A program made the translations under genes and the position numbers. Shown piece by piece: positions 44,351 to 54,796 of a stretch of DNA of 64,000 nucleotides. Origin of the DNA: Ulota crispa (Eukaryota > Streptophyta > Bryopsida > Orthotrichales > Orthotrichaceae); contig OY987245.1 of the NCBI GenBank assembly GCA_963920765.1, forward strand, positions 4,976,727 to 5,040,726, written 5' to 3'. Within the stretch, counting starts at the first letter, position 1; every line of letters begins with the position of its first letter. The notes beneath the pieces are model-generated. The model saw nothing but the letters and a program-made list of their open reading frames with translations. It was not told the origin of the DNA and did not search any database.

Positions 44351-47300
44351 TCAATTCTTCCTAAACTGATTCCCAATGAAAACAATCAACGACGTCACGA
44401 CCGCAGAATACACGGGCGCCGGCGCCCTCTTCACAAGTGGACCCACGTGAGGAAGCTGTTCCACTCTGGGCCGGCTCAGCGACACAACAGTCGGGATGAC
44501 AAACGAGAAGAGCATCATGTTGGAGCCCACTCGAGCTGACGCATTCGTCGTAAAGTTTTCTATAAAGGATGTGAACTCGTTTCTGTCCAGCACCCCATCG
44601 TCGTTCTTGTCATTCAGCTGTTGCACAAACAAAAAAACAGCCACGCTCAAAGCTCTGATTGAACCAGCAGGCTTACGTGTACATTCACAACATAATCATA
44701 ATAGGGAAAATTTCATGGATACCCCTGAAGTTTGTGATATTTGCATAGATACCCCTGTTTTTTCAGAAATTGCACGAGTACCCTTGGATCATAATTTTTT
44801 AGGCATTTATGCGTTGTGCTCTTTACTTCCTTCATGACTAATGTTGAAGAAGGGAATGCAATGAAACAAAAAAAAGAAGCAACGTGCGCACAAAGGAAGA
44901 CGAAAAGTGACATGCTGTCTGAAAAATTTTGGTCCAAGGGTATTTGTGCAATTTCTAAAAAACAGGGGTAACTTCAGGGGTATCCATGAAATTTTCCCAT
45001 AATTATAAAACACATTGCAAAATTAGTCCTTGCATTCCTTCTCAGTTCCCAAGTAGGTCACCACCTCCGAAGTGCCAGAAATCTTACACTCATCGAGACT
45101 CAGCAAAAAAAACCAGAAACTTCTCGAGACTCACCAAAAAAGCTAGACACTTCTCGAGATTCAGCAAAATAAACACACACTTATCAATTTAGGGTCTCAG
45201 AAAGTTTTTTTTTTTGTTTGGCGTATAGTACGAGGTTATGGTTTAAAATCAAAGATCTCTTGGGGTGTAACAGGGACTACAGGGAAAATAAGAGTTTTCG
45301 GGGGCAGAGTTCTTAGTATGGACTATACTATACAACAAAGTAAAACAGCAGTTTTTAGACCAGTCTTTGAGAAAATACAATCTTTATAGGAAAGGGAGCA
45401 CTCTCACCTTGAGAAGCTCCTGCACCTCTTCCTTGGAGGGTGGGTCGTGGTACGGGCCTGGCAGAGTCTTGTTGATGTCACTGTTACAAAATGACGTTTC
45501 AAGGGATGAAACTTGGTAAGATAAGAGCATCCCCAATCTGCTACATGCCCCCGTTGTTGTACAATATATATCCGGCAAACATGCAGTGACCAATCGAGAC
45601 TCATCTTATTTTGAATGTGAAAGGAGATTTCAACAAGATTGTAATTAAGGAAAATAATTCATGTAAACTTGGAATTGGAGGACGGTTTGAAGAGCTGGCA
45701 ATATTCAAAAAATATGACAACTTGACTTGAATAATCCCTGCATTGTGGACGCTCTAAGTACACAATTGTGTTTCCATTGCTATGACAAAGTCATTAAGGA
45801 AAATATTTACAGGTTTGCTTTTAGTTTCTGAATATGTGACCATCCATGCCCTATAAAGTCTCACACTTTTGAAGATTCCACATGGTGTTCAATTTTGAAA
45901 TTCAGGTAACATAAGATTCTTGAGGAGCAGATGATCATGGAATATCTATCAACACCGCAACTCCAAGGAGTGAAAAGTATTGCCTTACCCTAAACTCCTC
46001 ACTAAATGGGGTGACAACACCACACTACACAACAGGGACCATAAATAATAGGGAGGCCTCCCTATGATCAACGTGACCTAGAAAGACCTCATGCATCTTA
46101 ACTCTGGGTTAAGCTTGGTTGACCACTTTATGATTGGTTTTTGCACATTTTCAAACACACAAACTAAATCATAAATAGAATGATTTTTCTTGCTACAACA
46201 GGACTGTACTTCATGTTCACACCAACATGTTGTACCTAGTCTTGAATGATTAGTATCTCAAGATCGTCTCTACAAAAAGCTGTAGAAGGTGCACATGGGA
46301 TTTGTTTTAGGTTCTCCAATTTGGAGAAACATACAACCCATATGCAAAAGCAAGGGCCAATTTTTGTCAATTTTTGTTCTATAGCGAAAAAGTTTGCACA
46401 AACGTCGTACAGGAATGGGAAATGGACCTCTAAATCTTAGTCAACTATTTGTGTATGTAGTGATCGGCATCCATCCCACCAAACATATGTGTGACAATTC
46501 AACAAATTCTCCAAAATCAAACAGTTGAAGCACCTCATCTTTTGATTGCATAGAGTTTATGCTATGGCACATTGAAGTGGATGATCTGATCATTTTAGCA
46601 AAACCTTCTCAACAATGCAGGCATAGCAAGTAAAACCCCTTGCTCTTCCAAATGACCAAAAGCCTTCAAAGAAAAATGACTTTCTCTTCCTCTTCATCAT
46701 ACTCTCTAAGGGCAAGAATTGCAAAGAGGGAGAGGAGACGGTAGAAAGTAGTAGATGGAGAAAGAAGAATTGATGGATGGATAGAATGATGGATGGATGG
46801 AGTACTTGTAAGCGAGCAGGATGGCGCAGTACAAGTCTTGAACTCCAAGCGCTTGGGGCTCTTCACTAGTTTTGGCAAATCGATCCCACACTTTGTCCAC
46901 GATCTTCTTCACCTGCGGATTCCCCGATGCCTTGGCTGCAACCCCCCCACCAAGTCCACCCCATTTCCCAACCACATCAAACTCTCTCACAGCAAAGTCC
47001 ACGTAAAAGCACATTTCTGGTCTTGGAAGCAACAATCTAATGATTTCAGCGCTTGCTTTGACATGGGACTTTTGCCGTCTTACGGTACACCCAATTAAGG
47101 TAATGTGCTCTAATTTGGTGTGGTGTTCTAATTTGGTGCATTTTTAGAAATAGCTGACGTTGTTCCTTCAAATATCTATTACTATCATTGATGATTTAGG
47201 TGGGCTTAGCAAATTAGGTTAACTTGCTCAGCCCACCTAGCTCATCAATGACAATATCAGATATTTGAAAGAACAATGTCAGCCATTCCTAAAAGTGCAC

Positions 47301-47612
47301 CAAATTAGAACATTACACCGAATTAGAGCACACAACCTTAGCACCACCCAGTAAACTTATCTCTTGTACTAATGCGCACATTTCAATGCAAATGAAATCA
47401 TTAACGTACTCCGGTGATGCGCAATTCTTGTGAGGAGGGAGAGAAATGCTTACATTTGAAGTTGCCCATCCTGCTAAGGCGAATTCCAGTGGCGATGGAG
47501 CTCCAGCAATTGGGTGATTGACTACCCGCGTAGTCGGGAAGAGTGGCCTTGTTGGGTCAATAAGGAATTTTGAGGAATTTGAGTAAGCGATTGCGAATGG
47601 CTCCTCGTTCAT
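44351..47612 (-). CDS. EF-hand calcium-binding membrane protein
   Basis: Minus-strand exons 44351-44617, 45408-45480 and 46806-46981 join in phase. They encode FDVVGKWGGLGGGVAAKASG, VKKIVDKVWDRFAK, LYCAILLAYNDINKTLPGP, DPPSKEEVQELL, and one canonical EF-hand loop DKNDDGVLDRNE (Asp1, Asn3, Asp5, Gly6, Glu12). The C-terminus has two hydrophobic stretches (MMLFSFVIPTVVSLS and YSAVVTSLIVFIGNQF), suggesting membrane anchoring. This resembles a conserved plant EF-hand family of unknown role. Two starts are possible: (a) an upstream exon 47454-47612 (MNEEPFAIAYSN...FALAGWATSN) with a good GTAAGC donor, giving 224 residues; or (b) the ATG at 47014 reading MCFYVDFAVREFDVVG, giving 182. In (a) the acceptor after GAGAGAG is weak. 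Both introns or flanks contain inverted-repeat MITEs. Confidence 0.8.
44704..44998. mobile_element. MITE in EF-hand gene intron, GGGAAAATTTCATGG ends
   Basis: 295 bp with near-perfect inverted ends of about 29 bp beginning GGGAAAATTTCATGGATACC. A second paired block (GAAATTGCACGAGTACCCTT / reversed GAAATTGCACAAATACCCTT) extends the stem. Both flanks start or end with an ATAAT-like sequence. It lies between the last two EF-hand exons and has no coding capacity. Confidence 0.8.
47096..47340. repeat. Foldback MITE in or upstream of EF-hand gene
   Basis: About 245 bp that folds almost end to end: arms of about 110 bp (for example GTGCTCTAATTTGGTG pairs with reversed GTGCTCTAATTCGGTG, and CTTTCAAATATC with CCTTCAAATATC) around a short loop AAATTAGGTTAACTT. 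Coding capacity none. Confidence 0.85.
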
Positions 47613-47781
47613 TGCTCCCGTGCAGATCAGCAACGTGACGACGACGACGATGATATCCCCGGACTGCCCGGAGTTGGTCCTTTATCCGGCGTTTCGGAGG
47701 GCCGGACTGTAGTCCACTTGGAGCGTTGAGAGGTAAAGTGTAGATTCACTAATTATGGTATTTAGTGTTATGGTGTGTATA

Positions 47782-48132
47782 AGAGCATCTCCATCTCCAC
47801 CCGGGCTGCCAGGCCGGACGCTGCAACCCTGCACGCAATCGGGTGGAGAGTCACAGCGGGGTGTCTGGCGCAGTCCATCCCAGCTGGAACCTCCAGGCGC
47901 TGCTCCACTTAGTCTCTTAACTGAGCTCAGATCCTGTTGATATGGGTCGAGTTTCTTGTCTAGCATTTCCCCTCTGCACATGTCAAAAGGAAGGAAAATG
48001 CCGGTTTGCTTGACCCATGGCCATCAACCTGTCCTCCTAGGCTGACACTGGTAGCATCGAGTGGGGGAAAGCGCACTCCCTTGCCCCACCTGGTCGAAGC
48101 TATGAAGTCGGATTGGCGGGCGCAGTGGAGAT
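47782..48132. mobile_element. GC-rich MITE-like element
   Basis: About 350 bp, clearly GC-richer than its surroundings, with inverted ends GCATCTCCATCTCCACCCGG and, reversed, GCCATCTCCACTGCGCCCGC. Such GAGCATCTCCA ends are frequent in plant MITEs. It directly abuts the next MITE. Open frames in it are not supported. Confidence 0.45.
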
Positions 48133-48136
48133 GGCC

Positions 48137-48454
48137 TAAGGGCATTGCCACTAGTCCAAGCTCGCTCAAAGTTTTCCATCTAGTTTGGCTAGGCTTGAAG
48201 GCTCTCAATCTCCACCCCATGCTCTTTGAAAAGGTGGCCTAACACTCCAACACACCCCATAAATAAGCAATTGACCACTTATCTAGGGAAGTAGAGGATA
48301 AAGCTCACCAAACTTAGGGTGAATAAAGCACAAATAGTGGCTTGAAAAGTGGCTTGCTAGACTCGCTAAATAAGAGAGTTTGGGAGGGTTTTGAGAGGGG
48401 CTTGGACACTTTTCATCCACTTTGAGTAAGCCCGAGCCACTAGTAGAGATGCCC
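48137..48454. mobile_element. MITE with AGGGCATYKCYACTAG ends
   Basis: About 318 bp; left end AGGGCATTGCCACTAGTCCA, right end reversed AGGGCATCTCTACTAGTGGC, then a shared GCTC...CTCAAAG block. It abuts the preceding GC-rich element, suggesting one inserted at or in the end of the other. Confidence 0.6.
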
Positions 48455-48469
48455 TAAGGTAGGCATACC

Positions 48470-48815
48470 CAAGCATTTATGGGTTTAGGGTATCGCAAGG
48501 TCTGGGAAAATTCAGGAAAAAAATCCATAAGGTTAGCCTTTCAACAAATTATCATGGAATGTCATTTTTGAGGGAAAAAGTATTGTAGAATATTTTATAT
48601 TAAAAAGCAAAGTTACAACTCATATGGTCTCTAAAAGCAACTCTAGACTAACCTAAAATTCCTTGGATGTGTTCCTATAATGGCACTTGACGGTCCCAAT
48701 CCTAACCCTCCCAAACCAACTGACATGTAACAAGATTTTCTTGTGCAAGTAGCCTTCACTACTCCACTTTGGATTCAATAGTGTATGGCAAAACCCTAAA
48801 ATCTAGGGTGTAGAA
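48470..48815 (+). repeat. Dispersed ~340-bp repeat, copy B
   Basis: Same-orientation relative of 33651-33990 (see that entry for shared blocks). The remaining sequence up to about 49560 is AT-rich with no gene. Confidence 0.65.
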
Positions 48816-49567
48816 TTGGGAGCTACTTGAGAGTGTTGTTTGTCCAATCATGTAACTCTCTCTAATTCTCATTTAGTTGATAATTAATATTTGTATTGAC
48901 AATCAATGTTCATGTTGGATGATGCTTTAGTACAAGGAGTATTATTTAGGTTTAGATTTTTTATTTATGGTGGGAGTTTAGTTGACAATTCTTGTTCATG
49001 TGGATATTTAATGTCAAAAAAATTATCAATGTTGTTGACATTTAGTGTTACAATTTTGGAATTAGTGTTGCCAAAAGTATGTATCATTGTTAGTGTAGTG
49101 TATTTTTCCAATACTAACACAAAGTTTTTTGAGATTCTTCCATATGAATGTTTGTGCATTTGTGTATGTATAAGAATGTTTTGTTTTTATCTCCATTTTG
49201 TAAAATTGGCTCCGTTGTCTTTTTTTTAGGATTTAGGTAGTACTTTGGATATACAAGAAATGGTTTTACATATACCACTATCCAGTTGCAATTTTATTGT
49301 TTATTTAAAATTTGAAATTTGGAATGCTTTGGGCTTTAGGTGGATTAATATATTAGCATAGGTTCTACTTGTGTAGAGTTGAAAAAGGAAATCCCAAGCT
49401 TGTATTGTGAAGCTAATGGATGGTGAACTCAAGTAGAGTGATGTATTTAACTACAATGCAACAATGATGACAATATGTGGTGTAATATGTTGCCAAATTT
49501 GACAATTGTTAGTTGGGCCTCAAACAAGCTAATCCAAAATTTCTTTCAATATGCTCAAATAGTTATA

Positions 49568-50512
49568 ACTACTTAAATCTAAGTAATAATATGTACGGTA
49601 CCCTCTAGAAACTCTTGCAACCCCTATATGAAGCCCTACAAATTCTTTCCTTTATTTCCATTGTAAAAGTATTTTATCAAAACTATCCTACTAAATGTAT
49701 TGCTTTATAGAACCTTCACCAACATATGAAATGTCAATGTTTAAAAATAAGAAATCTACTTTTGGTGAATTGTTTTCTTTTATTTTCTTGGCTTCACATA
49801 AAAATTAATAGAAAAATGTATGTGATGATTTTTTAACATTTGATTGCACAAATATATAGAAAACGTCATGGTTCACATCTTTTGTATTACAAAGATGCAC
49901 ACTATGTAGGTAAAATTTTCCTCTGTGGCTATGAAGCCTATAATATGTTTTTCAATTTTCTTTCATTAAATTCTATGGCTGATGAAATCAAACTCATGTC
50001 ATAGTAGGCTTCTACATTACCATAACTTTCTAATGATACCTTATTTGACTATGTTTGTTCAAGTTTTAGCCTACTAGAACATGAGTTTGATTCCCTAAGC
50101 CTCAAAATTGTATGAAAGAAAATTAGAAAACACATTTTAGCCACATAGAGGAAAGTTTTACCTACATAGTGTGCATCTTTGTAATACAAAAGATGTGAAC
50201 CATGACGTTTTCTATATATTTGTGCAATCAAATGTTAAAAAATCATCCCATACATTTTCAATTAATTTTTATGTGAAGCCAAGAAAATAAAAGAAAACAA
50301 TTCACCAAAAATAAACTTATTATTTTTAGACATTGACATTTCATACGTTGATGAAAGTTCTATAAAGAAATACATTTAGTAGGATAGTTGTGATAAAATA
50401 ATTTTACAATGGAAATAAAAGAAAATATTTGAACAGCTTCATAAAGGGCTTGCAAGAGTTTCTAGAGGGTACTGTACATAATAATGCACATATGCCACAT
50501 TTATTTAAGTCT
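49568..50512. repeat. Long foldback repeat, ~445-bp arms
   Basis: Two inverted arms (about 49568-50013 and 50068-50512) around a loop of about 55 bp. Matching blocks include TACCCTCTAGAAACTCTTGC, GAATTGTTTTCTTTTATTTT, CTTGGCTTCACATAAAAATT, AACATTTGATTGCACAAATA and CATGGTTCACATCTTTTGTA, each found reversed on the other arm. Arm similarity looks about 85-90% overall and is highest near 49850-49920. No open frame is convincing. Confidence 0.9.
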
Positions 50513-50629
50513 AAATTATTTGTGTAATTTTAAATTATTTATATTTTTGGTTTGATTTTAAACTATAGAAAACATGGGAGATCTCCCAAATGATTTGGAA
50601 AAATATCAAAATACCTCCCCATACATAAG

Positions 50630-51008
50630 CAGTACACCCGGGGTTTGATATATGCACCAAGGGGGTGAATTTTAGATATTTACCATCAATAAGTTGAATT
50701 TAGAAAAATTGAATTCAAATTTGGTTTTAGAGACCTTGATTTAATCTAGAACCACAAAGGAGGTTACAATTAAATAACGCCTATTGAAAAATCTTAGCTT
50801 ACTTTATAAACAAGGGTAAAAATAATAATTTGCTCCTTAGTTTAGTTTTTCTACTAGACGTTGTTCAATTGTAATCTCCTTCGTGGTTCTAGATTAAATC
50901 AAGGTTTCTAAATAAAAATCTGAATTCAATTTTTCCAAATTCAATTTATTGATGATAAATATCTAAAACTTACCCCTGTGTGCGTATACCAAATCCCGGG
51001 TGTGCACA
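50630..51008. repeat. Second foldback repeat, ~165-bp arms
   Basis: Inverted arms at about 50634-50800 and 50851-51005. Matching blocks include ACACCCGGG, TTTTAGATATTTA, CTTGATTTAATCTAGAACCA and GGAG/GGAGATTACAATT. It begins about 120 bp after the longer foldback. No coding capacity. Confidence 0.85.
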
Positions 51009-51423
51009 TATGAATTCCCTTTATCTATTCTTGTCAAAAGAGATTGTGTATAATAGTTCTGGGTCATGTTTATGATGATTTTTTTTCTGAATGGCCGTAT
51101 ATTATATAATCAATGTGCTCTTGTACCCACAATGAATTTTTTGAGGACCGATCTTCTACCGATTTATTCTCTCAGAGTCACTATAAGAATGTCTTGTATG
51201 AATTTAAATACGACAGAGTAGTATTCAACCTTTTATTACTTCAAAAAAATTACAACTAGTGTAGCTTTCGTGATTTAGTGTTAATTAGATAAATTATTGG
51301 TCAATCATAAAACCTAAACCTTTAGTTCTTATGAACCAGTCACTGAGCTGCTACTCATATACTGTAGTAATTCACAAGTAAGTTGACGAAAAAAGCAAAC
51401 TAAGAGATTGGGTGGATGGTGAA

Positions 51424-51830
51424 CAGATTAGGGTTTGGAGCTCCGCCATCGTCATCGCAAATTTGCCGTCTCTTATAAACCTTCCGACCACCACTGCGTC
51501 GATGATGCACGGACGGAAAAGCAATCGCGATCGCCAGCCAGCGCTACTCCACAGCATTGAAGAGGAATGTGCATGTGCCTAAAGTATCTTCTCCGTGGTG
51601 CGTAGATGAACAAACATGCTCTGCCGTTTATATGAACGAGAGGCCTCAATTGTTGTTAAGAAAATGCATCTAGGGTATAGAATGTCTAGTAGTACATCGT
51701 TGCGAGCTCACACACCTTGTTTCCGGTGTTTGGAATCACATTTGGTTTGTGTGTGCCTCGCCTCTCCCAGCCATGAGCATGGAAGATTTAGGGTTTATGG
51801 TACTAAGTTTACTTGTGGCATGTTTGTTTA
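51424..51830 (+). pseudogene. Inverted partial duplicate of the ENY2 5' end
   Basis: This plus-strand stretch is homologous to the minus strand of 57960-58325, the promoter/leader, first coding exon and start of intron 1 of ENY2. Shared blocks in order: ATTAGGGTTTGGAGCTCCGC, CGACCACC.C..CGTCG, ATGCACGG, ATCGCGATCG.CAG, CTCAATTGTTG, AGCTCACACACCTT, and CTCTCCCAGCCATG/CTCTTCCAGCCATG-like. The ATG is kept but the donor that follows ENY2 exon 1 is not conserved here, and ENY2 exons 2-5 are absent. It lies directly upstream of FYV7 in the same orientation and could contribute promoter sequence to it. Confidence 0.7.
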
Positions 51831-51996
51831 AAGTTGGCGAGGTCTGGTGTTTGTAATTTGTGTTTTTTAGGGCTGTTTGTTGAAACAAGTAGTAGCTATA
51901 CGAGAGAGGCTCTGTCTCTGTAGCACTGGCTCGAGTAGGTATCTATTGGAATTTCTCAAACTACCTTAGGGTAGCTTCTGTCGATAGCTTCGGTCG

Positions 51997-52230
51997 ATGC
52001 AAAGTCTTCTCCTTTGCGGTTCAGAGCCAACAACAAAGAAGAGGAAGAATGCAAATGAGCGGTGCAGTCGAGGGAGAGCGATGCAAGCGGCACTAGTTGG
52101 ACAGGCGCAAGTGATTGGGAGTGGTTTTGACGATGGTGGTGCTTTTTTGGTTGTCTGTGCAGGCGAGGCCATTCTAAGCTGCTTGAGTTTCGAGCAACTT
52201 TGGAGATTGATCCCATTGGCAAGAGTTTAG
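51997..52230 (+). promoter_or_regulatory. FYV7 5' leader with a 77-codon upstream ORF
   Basis: An ATG-initiated frame (77 codons) ends 26 bp before the FYV7 start codon and is not in the same frame. If the transcript begins upstream of 51,997, this frame would be translated first and could reduce FYV7 output. A telo-box-like AGTTTAGGGTTTAA sits at about 52223-52236, as is common for ribosome-biogenesis genes. The product of the frame matches nothing known. Confidence 0.35.
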
Positions 52231-52256
52231 GGTTTAAGGATTGCAAGTTGTGAGGT

Positions 52257-53618
52257 ATGAAGCAGAGAGATGGTGACTCGAGGAAGGTCGGAGGAGGCTC
52301 AGGAGGTGCTTCAGAGTACAAGAAGAAGAAAAGACTGGGTGGAAAGGGTTTGAGTGTAGAGGCGTTTGTAGGCCCGAACAGGATCAAGCCCATAGTTACC
52401 GCCTCTCAAATTCGTAAGTTTACTCTTTTATTCACAGTTCCTATGCGTCTACTGCTTAGTCGGGTGCTATGTATCAGAGTCTCATCCAACACTATGCTGT
52501 TTTTTTTCCTGAACTATGATGGAGAAGGTTTAGGGTTTAGGATGGAGAAGGTTTAGGGTTTAGGATGGAGAAGGTTTAGGGTTTAGGATGGAGAAGGTTT
52601 AGGGTTTAGGATGGAGAAGGTTTAGGGTTTAGGGTGGAGAAGGTTTAGGGTTTTAGGATGAAACTGATATCCCTGTATATAAATTTAAGCTTGCGTTAGT
52701 TCAGTTGCCTTCATGCATGCAATTCTTGTCGTTGCTATGTTCGAGTATATGTTGAAGTATTTCTCAAGCTGTGTGTTTTTTACTTAAGTTTCTATGGATT
52801 ATACCGTTGCTGCATCCCGGGGAGGGTTTAGGGTTTTCGGGTGAGACTGGTTAAACTCTTTATTTTTGTAAATAATTTGCGCTTTGATGTGTTGGATTCA
52901 GGAAAGCAGAGGGAGGGTTACCAAAATTCAAAGACAGTAAATAAGTACCGTAAGACTCTGAAGCATTTAGCAGAAGAAGGGCATGAATTCAGGCCTCACA
53001 TCCCTCTCTCCATCGATGTCGAGGTAGTTCTCTGACTGCTTGTAAATATGTTGGATTGTTGTATCTCATATTGTGCAGATCTTTCCACTACAAAACCTTA
53101 AACCCTGAAGTTAATGCTGCATTGTGTATCTAGAGCCAACGCATTATTCTCAAGTATTTTTCAATGTGATCCTGCGTCTTAAAGTAGGAAATGCTTGCTT
53201 GACTGAATTATTCTATATATGTTTGGAGATCCCTGGTCAAGATATCTCAGATCCAAGACCTAAGAGTAAAAAAGAGAAAAAACCTAGTCCAGCAAGTGAC
53301 GCTCTCACAGCCGAAACTCAGACAAGCAGTGGTAAAAAAGAGCATGGGAAGAAGTCTGAAAAAGGTCGTCAAGCAAAGCCACAGTCTCATCTGGAGAGAT
53401 TGAGAGAGGACTACGAGAAGAAGAAGCAAGAAGAGGAAGAAATTCGAAAGGAGAAGCGAGCGCTGTTTGAGGAGCAACAGGTAGCCCGGGAGAAGTCCAA
53501 GAAGGAACGGAAAGACGTGCAGAAGAAGTTCAGAAAAACCACCGGAAAAGGTCAGCCAGTAATGAAGCATCGAATGGAGCACTTGCTGGAAAGTATTCAG
53601 CGAGATATGAAGAGTTAG
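52257..53618 (+). CDS. FYV7/TAP26-type rRNA-processing protein
   Basis: Proteins of the FYV7/CCDC59 (TAP26) family act in the nucleolus in small-subunit rRNA processing. Three exons fit in phase: 52257-52413, 52902-53023 and 53229-53618; 222 residues. Supporting features are the basic N-terminal half (YKKKKRLGGKGLSVEAF), NKYRKTLKHLAEEGH, a Lys/Glu-rich coiled coil (LERLREDYEKKKQEEEE...), and the family's C-terminal signature TGKGQPVMKHRMEHLLESI. The start is the only ATG before the conserved part. The third exon acceptor (TTTGGAG) is atypical but is the only in-phase choice I see. Intron 1 carries a telomere-like minisatellite. The identification rests mainly on the C-terminal motif. Confidence 0.8.
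52518..52657 (+). repeat. 23-bp minisatellite containing telomere repeats
   Basis: Six head-to-tail units of GATGGAGAAGGTTTAGGGTT plus TAG (23 bp), nearly identical; the last two carry a substitution and a one-base insertion. Each unit contains about two plant telomere repeats (TTTAGGG). It lies in FYV7 intron 1. Confidence 0.95.
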
Positions 53619-54796
53619 TGCAGGCTGGTGCAGCATTTTTGTCTTTTTTTTTAATGTTATAAGCAGAGTTTAGTTATTATGCTTTTTTCTCTGATTGATC
53701 CTTTAGAAGGCTTAGGGCCAACATGGAAGTCATCTCTATCGTCCTAATTGCAAATTCATGTCTAAGCGGTTCAGAAGCTCTTAGAATAAACTAAGAGTTC
53801 TTTAAAGTATCAACTTTTCTCTTTAACTTCATCTTCTGCTATTTCTCGTTGCCTCTTCTGAATAGCTGAAGAAGCGAATTGACACTTTCTCCCCCAGCTT
53901 GGGGCTTCAGCTCTTTTGTTCATTTGTTAAAAGTTGAATGGTTTCCAGAGGCTCCCTTGCCAGTCATTAGATATTTGGCAAATTTAATGGAAATCAGGTC
54001 GTTGTTTAAAACTGAAGCCATCAGTAGACTACGGTGTTGGGTCTTAAATGAACGGATCCAGAAAGGGAACAGGGTTCTTCTGTAGTTATTGAGTACTTTG
54101 TGGCAGCTTATAGTAAAAACTTATTATGTTTCATTGCGAATGTTGCTGAAGAGATTAGTTTTAGAGTTCAAAGGTGACTACACGTATTGTGGGCACCATA
54201 AGTTTCTGATGTAGGATGATATACACTGTAAATTTATTAGAAATTATTTTTGCATACATCTTTCATACATAGTTCAGTACGTAACGATTATCCTCATGCA
54301 TAAATTATTGCCAGACATAATAATGCTAATTGTGATTGTATAGAGATGGTCTCTTATGTTTGCTTTATTTGAATTGGCAAAGTTATGGTTGAAATTAGGG
54401 TCGAAAGAAAGAGTACTCTATATACAAGGCTACACCTTGTATTGAAGTAGATTCTGGATGACCATCGCAAGTACTCTTTTGTGAACCACTCTGTCAATTG
54501 TACTTCGTCAAACTTGTCATGGCAGTCACCTCAACAACACACATGTACAAGAGACACACTTATTCAACGAAGTGCATGACAATGTCTTTGTGCTCCGTAC
54601 TAGATTCAACAAGGTTCAGCACGACAATGGTAACGGTATTGTGGAAGCTCCGCATGTTGGTACAGAACGATACGTACCTACTGGGTCGGCGCTCTGATAC
54701 TCGTCAAAGCACCGAGATTCTCCTTAATTTCATTATAGGTTCACTTGGATTGTATGGTGTTTGGTTCTACAGTAGTGTGTAAATGTTATTGCACCA
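53619..54796. other. FYV7 3' flank
   Basis: Noncoding spacer; the first ~300 bp is likely 3' untranslated region. No further gene, although several open frames of 60-95 codons occur without recognisable content. Confidence 0.4.
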
